Positions 1-5,468 of a stretch of DNA of 10,914 nt are shown here, piece by piece. The DNA is from Pseudomonas fluorescens (GTDB lineage Bacteria > Pseudomonadota > Alphaproteobacteria > UBA2136 > UBA6156), in assembly GCA_003241595.1 (NCBI GenBank), contig QFOU01000044.1, forward strand, positions 1 through 10,914. Reading direction: 5' to 3'. Below the pieces are notes generated by a model. It was not told the origin of the DNA and made no database searches. It saw nothing but the letters and a program-made list of their open reading frames with translations. The translations under genes and the position numbers were made by a program. Numbering within the stretch: position 1 is the first letter of the stretch; each line of letters opens with the position of its first letter.

Positions 1-22
1 AAAACGGGGCCGAAAGGCCCCG
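1..22 (-). terminator. Intrinsic terminator after popZ
   Basis: Read on the minus strand, a perfect 7-bp GC-only stem (CGGGGCC / GGCCCCG, 16-22 and 5-11) closes a four-base loop and is followed by at least four T, where the window ends. It begins 16 bases beyond the popZ stop codon, so it most likely ends the popZ transcript. Any gene further left, such as the valS that often follows popZ in alphaproteobacteria, would therefore probably not be strongly co-transcribed with popZ. Confidence 0.85.
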
Positions 23-38
23 CCACAAAGCAATTTGT

Positions 39-845
39 CTAGTTTTGAGTAAGCTTGGAGATCTCATCCTTCACCAACCGTTCCACAACGGCCGGAAGGT
101 TCTTGGTCAACCATTCCTGAACCATCGGACGCAAGGCCATAGCCAAGACCTCGGCTGGGAAGGCAATCTGCACCCCATTCGGCCCATCAACCATACCAAG
201 ATCGAAAGAAGCCTTGCCTTTACTGGTCATGACAGGAGCCGCAGCTGTCACCAATTCCTCGGTCACAGCCTCAGCCAGATTCTCAGTCGCGACCGGCTCA
301 GAAACATCATCAGAATTCTCTTCAGAAGACTCATCCTCAAGACCACCCAATGGCTCTTCTTCATCCATCAAAGCCTGTTTGGAAATCTCCGAAGCCACAA
401 CCTGCTGCTGCTGCTCTTGCGAGATCTCAGCCAGCAAACGGTCAAACTCATCCGCAGCCTCACCAGAAGATGCCGATGCAACAACATCTGCGGGTTTGTT
501 GGCAGCAGTAATCTCATCGATTTCAGCCTGTTCACCCAAAATATCGGCAGCAAGCGCGGCTGCATCGGTAGGGGCAACGGTCTTTTGTTCGCCACTGTTG
601 GCAAACGCATCAAGGTCGATCAACTCGTCCGCCTCTTCACCAGAGTCACCGGCAACCATATCGGTTTCAGCAAGGTCAAGAATATCTTCATCGGCGGCAT
701 CTTGTGCAGCAGCAGCCTCGATCAGGTCAGCACTGCCGCTGCCAACCTTGGCCCCCTCCTCTGCCATGGTCGAACGTATAGACGACAAAATATCATCCAT
801 TTCGGCCTGGGTACCGGGTGCGTTGTTGGAATTATCGGTGGCCAT
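39..845 (-). CDS. popZ: PopZ-like polar organizing protein (DUF2497 family)
   Basis: This 268-residue protein has the three-part layout of PopZ. A short amphipathic N-terminal helix lies at about residues 14-30 (EMDDILSSIRSTMAEE). A long acidic, Ala/Glu/Asp-rich linker without predicted structure follows at about 35-210. The conserved C-terminal helices lie at about 233-265 (LRPMVQEWLTKNLPAVVERL). A second DUF2497-like block, EDILDLAE, is at 53-60. In Caulobacter, PopZ self-assembles at the pole through the C-terminal helices and anchors ParB/parS and cell-cycle regulators through the N-terminal helix. The linker here is longer than in Caulobacter PopZ (about 177 residues in total) and includes a QQQQ run. 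The ATG at 845 has only a weak upstream purine stretch. The gene stands 122 bases downstream of phage lysis-like genes, so it may be the chromosomal neighbour of a prophage. The family call is firm; the role in this organism is inferred. Confidence 0.9.
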   Translation of the reverse strand: MATDNSNNAPGTQAEMDDILSSIRSTMAEEGAKVGSGSADLIEAAAAQDAADEDILDLAETDMVAGDSGEEADELIDLDAFANSGEQKTVAPTDAAALAADILGEQAEIDEITAANKPADVVASASSGEAADEFDRLLAEISQEQQQQVVASEISKQALMDEEEPLGGLEDESSEENSDDVSEPVATENLAEAVTEELVTAAAPVMTSKGKASFDLGMVDGPNGVQIAFPAEVLAMALRPMVQEWLTKNLPAVVERLVKDEISKLTQN

Positions 846-924
846 GGGTAGGTAAGGCTTCTTATCCGTAAGTTATCTAATAGTGCTTAAGTAACATAGC
901 GGAAGTTCATGCGCAAAAGCTATT

Positions 925-943
925 GCCTGCGGCTCAGGCAGGC
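925..943 (-). terminator. Weak hairpin in the holin-popZ gap, possible terminator
   Basis: On the minus strand GCCTGC, a seven-base loop and GCAGGC form a 6-bp stem; an alternative 5-bp pairing uses the inner bases. It lies 25 bases past the holin stop and is followed by AATAGCTTTTGC, which is only a poor U tract. It could partly end the phage transcript before popZ, but the missing clean T run keeps confidence low. Confidence 0.35.
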
Positions 944-967
944 TTAGTTGCATATATGCGGTGTGTC

Positions 968-1414
968 TTACTTGCCGCGCATTGGTTGTGAAACAGCCAC
1001 ATTCTTGTTGTCATCACCCTTTTCAAACGGACGTAAACCAAACCAGAACGCCATAATTCCACCCACAATGGCATAGTCCTCGCCATTCATGGGTAAACCG
1101 GCACAACGTGCGTACACGTACCAAAAGAATGCCGTCAATGTAATCACCGGCCTCACCAAGCCCCGCAGCAAACTCACAAGCGGTAAAATATTAGAGGCCA
1201 CCATACCCGCATCATGCGTCCGCGCCTTGTCAACTTCCGCCATGATAGCTTCAACCACGCGCTCATCCTTGGTTAACAAGTCGCCTACCACACCACTGAC
1301 TTTACCAACGGTCTCCACACTCAAACCGGTCTTGGCGGCAACATCGGCTTTTTTGTCATTCAACAAACCATTGATCGCCGTCACAATCGGCAATGCCATC
1401 GTCAAAATACTCAT
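968..1414 (-). CDS. Holin of the GTA-type three-helix family (GTA_holin_3TM-like)
   Basis: This 148-residue protein resembles the 3TM holin family (PF11351) found in alphaproteobacterial gene transfer agents and prophages. Holins form lesions in the inner membrane that let an endolysin reach the cell wall. The first 65 residues are helical and charged. Hydrophobic segments follow at about 72-83, 86-104 and 112-127. The second segment is preceded by the family-like LLRGLVRPV, and the third ends in FWFGLRPFEK, also typical. The polar tail at 132-148 would be cytoplasmic. The ATG at 1414 has a good ribosome binding site (GAGGTGA, about seven bases upstream). The gene begins 15 bases after the small membrane gene at 1430-1612, so the two are probably one lysis unit. 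No endolysin lies beside it. The call rests on motifs and membrane pattern, without a database search. Confidence 0.75.
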   Translation of the reverse strand: MSILTMALPIVTAINGLLNDKKADVAAKTGLSVETVGKVSGVVGDLLTKDERVVEAIMAEVDKARTHDAGMVASNILPLVSLLRGLVRPVITLTAFFWYVYARCAGLPMNGEDYAIVGGIMAFWFGLRPFEKGDDNKNVAVSQPMRGK

Positions 1415-1429
1415 GACACTTCACCTCAT

Positions 1430-1612
1430 TTAATTATCGAACAAAGCACCCCATACAAAGCCAGCCATGGCGGAAACACCGGCAAAACACCACGCCGCTC
1501 CGGCTATAAAGCCACGATAATGCTCAAGCTCCTGTTTGATGCCGTTCACATCTCCCCTCAGCCCGCGCACTTCATCAACAAGGTCACGCAAACCAAAGTC
1601 CTGTTCATTCAT
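1430..1612 (-). CDS. Small coiled-coil membrane protein, lysis-module type
   Basis: The protein has 60 residues from the ATG at 1612. Residues 5-32 form a charged helix with heptad-like spacing (LRDLVDEVRGLRGDV...). One hydrophobic segment lies at about 34-56, and the protein ends FDN. Small phage proteins of this shape commonly lie next to holins and may regulate or assist them; the exact family was not identified. The start at 1612 is favoured by the GGGAAG site eight bases upstream. A second ATG at 1645 (71 residues) has a weaker G-rich site, and a GTG at 1696 would start inside a hairpin, so it is unlikely. The stop lies 15 bases before the holin start, which indicates co-transcription. 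Its exact role is inferred from position only. Confidence 0.6.
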   Translation of the reverse strand: MNEQDFGLRDLVDEVRGLRGDVNGIKQELEHYRGFIAGAAWCFAGVSAMAGFVWGALFDN

Positions 1613-1677
1613 ACGATTTACTTCCCGTTGCTTAAGCGTATCCATTTTCAACACACCCCCACTCAAATCCTCCAAAA

Positions 1678-1697
1678 AGTGCCTAAAAAAAGGCACT
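1678..1697 (-). terminator. Hairpin upstream of the lysis-like genes, possible minus-strand terminator
   Basis: The 7-bp inverted repeat AGTGCCT / AGGCACT (1678-1684 and 1691-1697) encloses six A on the plus strand. Read on the minus strand the stem has a T6 loop and is followed by TTTT, then GGAGG. It sits between the plus-strand gene starting at 1739 and the minus-strand gene starting at 1612. It could stop antisense transcription coming leftward through the plus-strand gene, or lie in the leader of the lysis genes. The stem is only moderately strong. Confidence 0.45.
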
Positions 1698-1738
1698 CAG
1701 CTTGCATACCACCCCTTAAAAAGGCTAGATTGTCTCCC

Positions 1739-2290
1739 ATGACACGCAGCAAGACTCCCCTTTCCGGCGCAGAAACCGATCCGGGCAAGCCCATCGCAGG
1801 CAACCCGCTCACGCCGCAACGCTATAATATTCTTCTTACCCGCCACGGAGAGGAAATTACATTCGATTTCCCCCCTGCCACGGCCGATCTCATCACACGT
1901 TTCGGCTATTTGGTACCAGAAGACCCCCGCTGCCAAACCGGCCTCATCCAGAACGAGGAAGATATCTACGAGATGTTGCAATCCGTTCTCGGTCGCTCAT
2001 ACCGTGGCAATCTGGCCTACCACACCCGCAAGCAAGTGATTGTTTCGCTGCACGACACCGCCATCCTCGGCTACCAGCGCCAAGCGATTATCGATCCCCG
2101 TCTCTCGAACGAAGTTGCCCTGTTCTGGGAAATCTATCTCGATCAGCGCGTCTTCCCCCAATCTCAGGAAGAAGATTGGCAAGCTCTCATCGGGGAACTC
2201 ATTACGAACGAGAAAACCGACCCCGAGTCCGACCGCAAACTGGCCGAAGACATCAAGAACCGTCTTCTCGACCAAGCAAAGGCCGACTAA
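1739..2290 (+). CDS. Unrecognised soluble protein on the opposite strand, possible phage cargo gene
   Basis: I do not recognise this 183-residue protein. It has no signal peptide or membrane segment. The N-terminus (about 1-25) is Pro/Thr/Gly-rich and probably flexible. A mixed alpha/beta body follows (YNILLTRHGEEITFDF at about 29-44, then helical segments), and the last 35 residues are charged and helical (SDRKLAEDIKNRLLDQAK). It lies on the plus strand between minus-strand phage genes and ends in a strong terminator of its own, as phage morons do. The ATG at 1739 has no well-placed ribosome binding site. A TTG at 1730 in the same frame lies five bases after AAGG and may be the true start. 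The frame is open upstream to about 1520, but that part is antisense to the small membrane gene and is probably not coding. It could also be a host gene left by rearrangement. Confidence 0.7.
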   Translation: MTRSKTPLSGAETDPGKPIAGNPLTPQRYNILLTRHGEEITFDFPPATADLITRFGYLVPEDPRCQTGLIQNEEDIYEMLQSVLGRSYRGNLAYHTRKQVIVSLHDTAILGYQRQAIIDPRLSNEVALFWEIYLDQRVFPQSQEEDWQALIGELITNEKTDPESDRKLAEDIKNRLLDQAKAD

Positions 2291-2293
2291 TTC

Positions 2294-2320
2294 CAAACCG
2301 CCGCAAGGCGGTTTGTTTTT
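2294..2320 (+). terminator. Strong intrinsic terminator of the plus-strand gene at 1739-2290
   Basis: A perfect 9-bp stem (CAAACCGCC / GGCGGTTTG, 2294-2302 and 2307-2315) with a GCAA tetraloop is followed by TTTTT at 2316-2320. It starts three bases after the stop codon of the plus-strand gene. The T run overlaps the TAA (2319-2321) that ends the convergent minus-strand reading frame. On the minus strand the stem is followed by GAATTAG, so it should work mainly in the plus direction. Confidence 0.92.
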
Positions 2321-2642
2321 ACGCTCTCAATACTGCCTGAAGCTCAACGATGACCTCATCAAGCTTCAACACCGTCAAAGCCCCATCCGTCGGCACCAGC
2401 GTCAAAGCCTCACCATCACCACTTACTCGAATGTCCTTAAGTTTCGGATGCAGCTGTAACGTATTCCAAGCCATCACCGCCTGTTTGGTACGCCCCTCGA
2501 TCAACATCGCCACAATGCTCTGCAACTGCGGGGCATACTCCTTGAATCTCGCCGCTTACTGGTTGCGTGCTTCGATATGCTTCTCCATCTGCGCTTTCCA
2601 CGGCAGAAACTCCTTATCTTTCCACTCCTGAATTGTCGTCAT
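2319..2642 (-). pseudogene. Small phage gene interrupted by an in-frame TAA
   Basis: From the ATG at 2642 the frame runs 28 codons (MTTIQEWKDKEFLPW...) to a TAA at 2556-2558. It then continues open in the same frame for 78 sense codons to the TAA at 2319-2321. The downstream part reads as plausible protein (AARFKEYAPQLQSIVAMLIEG, then an alpha/beta C-terminus). The ATG has a good GGAGAG site five bases upstream, and the gene directly follows the internal-protein gene, whose stop is at 2654. A full protein of about 107 residues with one nonsense codon is the simplest reading. Alternatives are a 28-residue peptide followed by a 68-residue protein starting at the TTG at 2525, which has an AAGGAG 12 bases upstream, or stop readthrough. 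The function is unknown; it is probably a minor virion or late gene by position. Confidence 0.65.
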
Positions 2643-2653
2643 ATCCGCTCTCC

Positions 2654-3391
2654 CTAATCCTTGCTGCTAAACAAACTGCCCAGCATACTGCCAACACCAG
2701 TCACCACGCTTTTACCCAACGAACTTCCTAGCGCTGTGTTGAACGAATCCCCAAACGCACTGCCACCACCATAATAATCCAGCAAACTGGCCTGACGCTG
2801 CGCGTTAATCGCCAACGCCGTACTTTGGGCCTTGGCTGCAGCCTGCGCCGTGCGCGCTGCCGCTACATCGGTCTGGTTCGCAGCAAGATTATAAAGGTTC
2901 TGCTGCAAGCTCAGTTGCTCATTGCGAATCTGACTAGCCATCTCATCGCTCATCAAACTGATATTCTTTTCAGCCTGCTGCTGGTCAAGTACGCGTTGAC
3001 GCCGTACATCGCTTGCCGCGGTGCTGTCCGTCAATCCACGGCGCGCCAGAGTCTCCTCTTCACTCGCAGTACGCTTGGTCACCTGCGTGCTGAGCAATTC
3101 ATTCTGAGCACTCTGCCACTGGCTCAAAATACGCTGGGTATCCGCATCCATGGCGTAGTCGCTGGACGACAACTTCTGAATCTCAACCAAACTTTCGGCC
3201 ATGATGGCATCTAATTGCTCCTTCTGAGCTTTTTGCTCGGCTGTCAGCGGAATGGCCCGCGTAATATAAGTAATACTACCATCGGCATTCTTAACCGGAA
3301 CCTGCTCCACACCATTGATTTCATCTCGCACCGTACTCGGCGGAGCCGGTGGAGTCGGAGCAGGCGTGCTGCTTTTAAATAAACTTCCCAT
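2654..3391 (-). CDS. Putative internal virion / DNA-ejection protein
   Basis: The 245-residue protein starts MGSLFKSSTPAPTPPAPP, a short amphipathic end plus a Pro-rich stretch common in phage internal and tail proteins. Residues about 50-200 are almost entirely helical, Ala/Gln/Glu-rich and coiled-coil-like (QKAQKEQLDAIM, DVRRQRVLDQQQAEKNISL). The C-terminus is Gly/Ser-rich with a small hydrophobic helix (SLGKSVVTGVGSMLGSLF). Its length and helical, Ala-rich nature resemble P22 gp7, an ejection protein of about 230 residues that also follows gp14; that match is inferred from order and composition. The ATG is one base after the stop of the GNAT-like gene, and its GAGGAA site lies inside that gene's end, so translation is probably coupled. 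The membrane-prone C-terminus would suit a protein injected with the DNA. Function confidence is moderate to low. Confidence 0.75.
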   Translation of the reverse strand: MGSLFKSSTPAPTPPAPPSTVRDEINGVEQVPVKNADGSITYITRAIPLTAEQKAQKEQLDAIMAESLVEIQKLSSSDYAMDADTQRILSQWQSAQNELLSTQVTKRTASEEETLARRGLTDSTAASDVRRQRVLDQQQAEKNISLMSDEMASQIRNEQLSLQQNLYNLAANQTDVAAARTAQAAAKAQSTALAINAQRQASLLDYYGGGSAFGDSFNTALGSSLGKSVVTGVGSMLGSLFSSKD

Positions 3392-3392
3392 G

Positions 3393-3839
3393 TTAATTCC
3401 TCTTTTCTTTGAATTTCCGCGGCAGCAAACTCGGTGTCATCACCAGAATAGGCTTCTCCACATCCAGCGGAGTCGCCGCCACAAACCCGGCTTTCAACGC
3501 AGCTTTAAGTGCCACCTTGTTTTCCGGCTGAACCCACACGCACCGCAGCCCCATCTCGCAAAACGCAACATCGAACAAACTGCGCAATACCGGAAACGTA
3601 GCCCACACTCCCTTCTGCCGCGCCGTACACACCACATCAAAATAGGCCACCCCATCTTCGGGTGGCCCAAAGACAAATCCGGCAGCCAATTCACTACCTT
3701 CCATCAAGCCGTACAACCTAGCTTTCCTAAAGTACGGAACCGCATCTACATACTTGGGAGGCACATCAGGAAAATTCCGCGCCACCATCAGCCGGTACAA
3801 CTCCGGCCAATGCCCCTGCCCTAAAGCTTCGACCATCAT
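3393..3839 (-). CDS. GNAT-fold acetyltransferase-like protein in the virion gene cluster (gp14-like?)
   Basis: The protein has 148 residues. The C-terminal half carries the late GNAT signature: a beta strand (CVWVQPENKVALKAALKAGF, about 100-119), where the N-K-x-A-x-x-A-x-x-x-G-F pattern corresponds to GNAT motif B. The central strand EGSELAAGFVFGPPEDG resembles strands 2-4. A clear acetyl-CoA-binding R/Q-x-x-G-x-G/A loop is not visible (TARQKGVWATF is the nearest), so catalysis is doubtful. Such proteins occur beside tail and head genes in several podoviruses; P22 gp14, a head/ejection-related protein, holds the same place after the tail genes and before gp7. That parallel is inference. The gene starts four bases after the fibre stop, with AAGG nine bases upstream of the ATG. 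A second ATG directly follows, so the start may be three bases later. Confidence 0.75.
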   Translation of the reverse strand: MMVEALGQGHWPELYRLMVARNFPDVPPKYVDAVPYFRKARLYGLMEGSELAAGFVFGPPEDGVAYFDVVCTARQKGVWATFPVLRSLFDVAFCEMGLRCVWVQPENKVALKAALKAGFVAATPLDVEKPILVMTPSLLPRKFKEKRN

Positions 3840-3843
3840 ACGG

Positions 3844-5097
3844 TTAAACCTTGATGATATAGTTCATCAGCAGAAACGGCGGCATCACATCAAAGTTGGT
3901 AATGGCATGGCTGTGCCCACCGCCACCGCCGGTACTCTTGGTCACCACACGGTTCCCCGCAGTCCCGATGTCATACAATGTCGAAAGCCCCGTACTCCCA
4001 CTCACGGTTGCCGAGTACACTTGGCTCGCGTCGTGGGTGTGCGCCGGAATATCCGCAACCGTCAGCGTATACGCCGCCGTACTGCCACTCTTGGTCTGGG
4101 CACCGCCACTCAAACCGAGAGTATTCGCTACACTTAAACGACCACTGTCCGTGCCACCCATATTGTCCATACCGAATGCAGCACGCCCACGCATATCAGG
4201 TAGCGCAAAGGTGGTTGCTCCATCGCCGGCGCCATATGTCGTACCAATTGCGGTAAACAGTGCGGAATACGTAAAGCGGCTCACCGTTTGCCCGGCACAC
4301 ATCAACCAACCGGTCGGAGCATTCGCCCCCGCAAACGGCATCACAGCACCACTCGGCACCAGCTTGCCGCTGGCTTCACTGGTCAGCGCCGAGACGCCTA
4401 CACTGCCCGGGGCATGCCCCGCAATACCACTTTCATTTACAGCGACAATGCTCGCTCCATCACGCACAATAATAAGGTTAGACCCCGCCCCCACAATCTC
4501 ATACGTCGTATAACCGGCCGGAATTTTAATGCCATTGAAGCGGCGCGGAGAATTCCCGCGCTCACCCCCCGTCAACGGCCCGTAAGCGATCTGCGTCGGC
4601 ACACCGGCAATCACACCAAGGTAACCGTTGCCATCAATAAGATCGATACACACCAGTGTCGTCGCACCGTCGGCAAAACTCACTTCCGCCACATCACCCA
4701 CAAGGCTGCTACCCGCAAAGGTTAACTTAACCCGACGGTTCACTTGGTAAATGCCGCGCCAGTCACCCACCATCTTGATGGTATTGTTGTCCAGGCGCGT
4801 CATGGCACCGGCGTTCTGGTGCACAATCCATTCATCAAGGGCGCCCGCAACACTGGTCTTGAGCGTACCATCCGCATTCAGCGATACGTTCAGTCGCTCG
4901 TGAATACTCGCACGCGCACCACTGGCTTCATCGATCCCGTTCAGGGCCTCAATTACATAGTTAAGATCGCCATCCACCTTGGCACTGCTGATGGCACGCT
5001 TCGGCGTCGCATTCGCGTCGTCCTGATATTTGGTGCGGTTGGCAAGGCCACTGGCACCAGAAAACGCCCCGGCGGGGCGCTGATATTTATTGGTCAT
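3844..5097 (-). CDS. Tail fibre / receptor-binding protein with phage tail collar domain
   Basis: The protein has 417 residues. Residues 1-60 form a short attachment region (VDGDLNYVIEALNGID is typical of fibre N-termini). About 65-245 is a beta-rich shaft. A tail collar domain (PF07484 type) spans about 249-306: VPSGAVMPFAGANAPTGWLMCAG, then TTYGAGDGATTFALPDMRGR. The end has the IPAHTHD and GGGGGHSH motifs and the hallmark terminus VMPPFLLMNYIIKV. Proteins of this type form trimers at the tail tip and contact the cell surface; the His-rich motifs bind metal in related fibres. The ATG overlaps the TGA of the preceding hub C-terminal frame by four bases (ATGA), so translation is coupled. It occupies the position of the P22 needle/tailspike region, but the sequence type is that of a collar fibre. 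The family call is strong; the receptor is unknown. Confidence 0.92.
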   Translation of the reverse strand: MTNKYQRPAGAFSGASGLANRTKYQDDANATPKRAISSAKVDGDLNYVIEALNGIDEASGARASIHERLNVSLNADGTLKTSVAGALDEWIVHQNAGAMTRLDNNTIKMVGDWRGIYQVNRRVKLTFAGSSLVGDVAEVSFADGATTLVCIDLIDGNGYLGVIAGVPTQIAYGPLTGGERGNSPRRFNGIKIPAGYTTYEIVGAGSNLIIVRDGASIVAVNESGIAGHAPGSVGVSALTSEASGKLVPSGAVMPFAGANAPTGWLMCAGQTVSRFTYSALFTAIGTTYGAGDGATTFALPDMRGRAAFGMDNMGGTDSGRLSVANTLGLSGGAQTKSGSTAAYTLTVADIPAHTHDASQVYSATVSGSTGLSTLYDIGTAGNRVVTKSTGGGGGHSHAITNFDVMPPFLLMNYIIKV

Positions 5098-5468
5098 CGT
5101 TCGGCAACTCCATAAAGTTTAAGTCCAAAAATCGTAAAGGGCCCGTTGGTCGTACTGCTCTCAAGGGCATAACTAAAGCTGTCGGCAACAACATGATCAC
5201 GCACAAGAGGTAAAGCGGCATTCCCCGAGTCCCAAAGACCCTCATCCCACTCGGTCATATCCCAGTAATTCGGTTCACTGGGGCTCACCAAAGCCACAAC
5301 TCTCGGGCTCGCATCGTCATAGTCACGGTAACGCCGCAACTGGAAGGCAACGTCAACAATCCGGTCGACCAACACTTCCACGTATTTATTGGCCCAACGC
5401 TTGCGGTTCCCGGGGTTTACCCACGGCATCCACCACCGCAGGGTAATAGGTGCCCGTCGTCGCTCCAT
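5094..5468 (-). CDS. C-terminal domain of the tail hub protein, in a separate frame
   Basis: This is a 124-codon frame overlapping the 3' end of the hub gene by 52 bases. Its sequence (ITLRWWMPWVNPGNRKRW..., then WDMTEWDEGLWDS... and ending in NGPFTIFGLKLYGVAER) looks like the terminal beta domain usually fused to phage beta-propeller hub proteins. The WDE-x-x-WD pair and the closing F-x-I-x-G-L-x-L-x-Y pattern are characteristic. Moving back by one base at the GGG at 5453-5455 makes the upstream frame read WSDDG followed directly by APITLRWWMPW, a smooth join. The ATG at 5468 lacks a convincing ribosome binding site. It is therefore probably the broken-off or frameshift-expressed end of the hub rather than an independent gene. 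A separately translated small tail protein remains possible. Confidence 0.7.
   Translation of the reverse strand: MERRRAPITLRWWMPWVNPGNRKRWANKYVEVLVDRIVDVAFQLRRYRDYDDASPRVVALVSPSEPNYWDMTEWDEGLWDSGNAALPLVRDHVVADSFSYALESSTTNGPFTIFGLKLYGVAER

Noticed and set aside
402..413. Four-copy CTG repeat in popZ
   Set aside because: It only encodes QQQQ in the disordered linker; too short to be a meaningful phase-variation tract, and a triplet unit would keep the frame.
45..855. Two plus-strand open frames opposite popZ
   Set aside because: Both are antisense to a protein with clear PopZ ends; the Ser/Ala- and Leu/Arg-rich translations follow from codon bias of the real gene.
1520..1738. Upstream extension of the plus-strand 1739-2290 gene
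   Set aside because: It overlaps the small membrane gene on the other strand, carries no start with a binding site, and reads as low-quality protein; the real start is probably 1730 or 1739.
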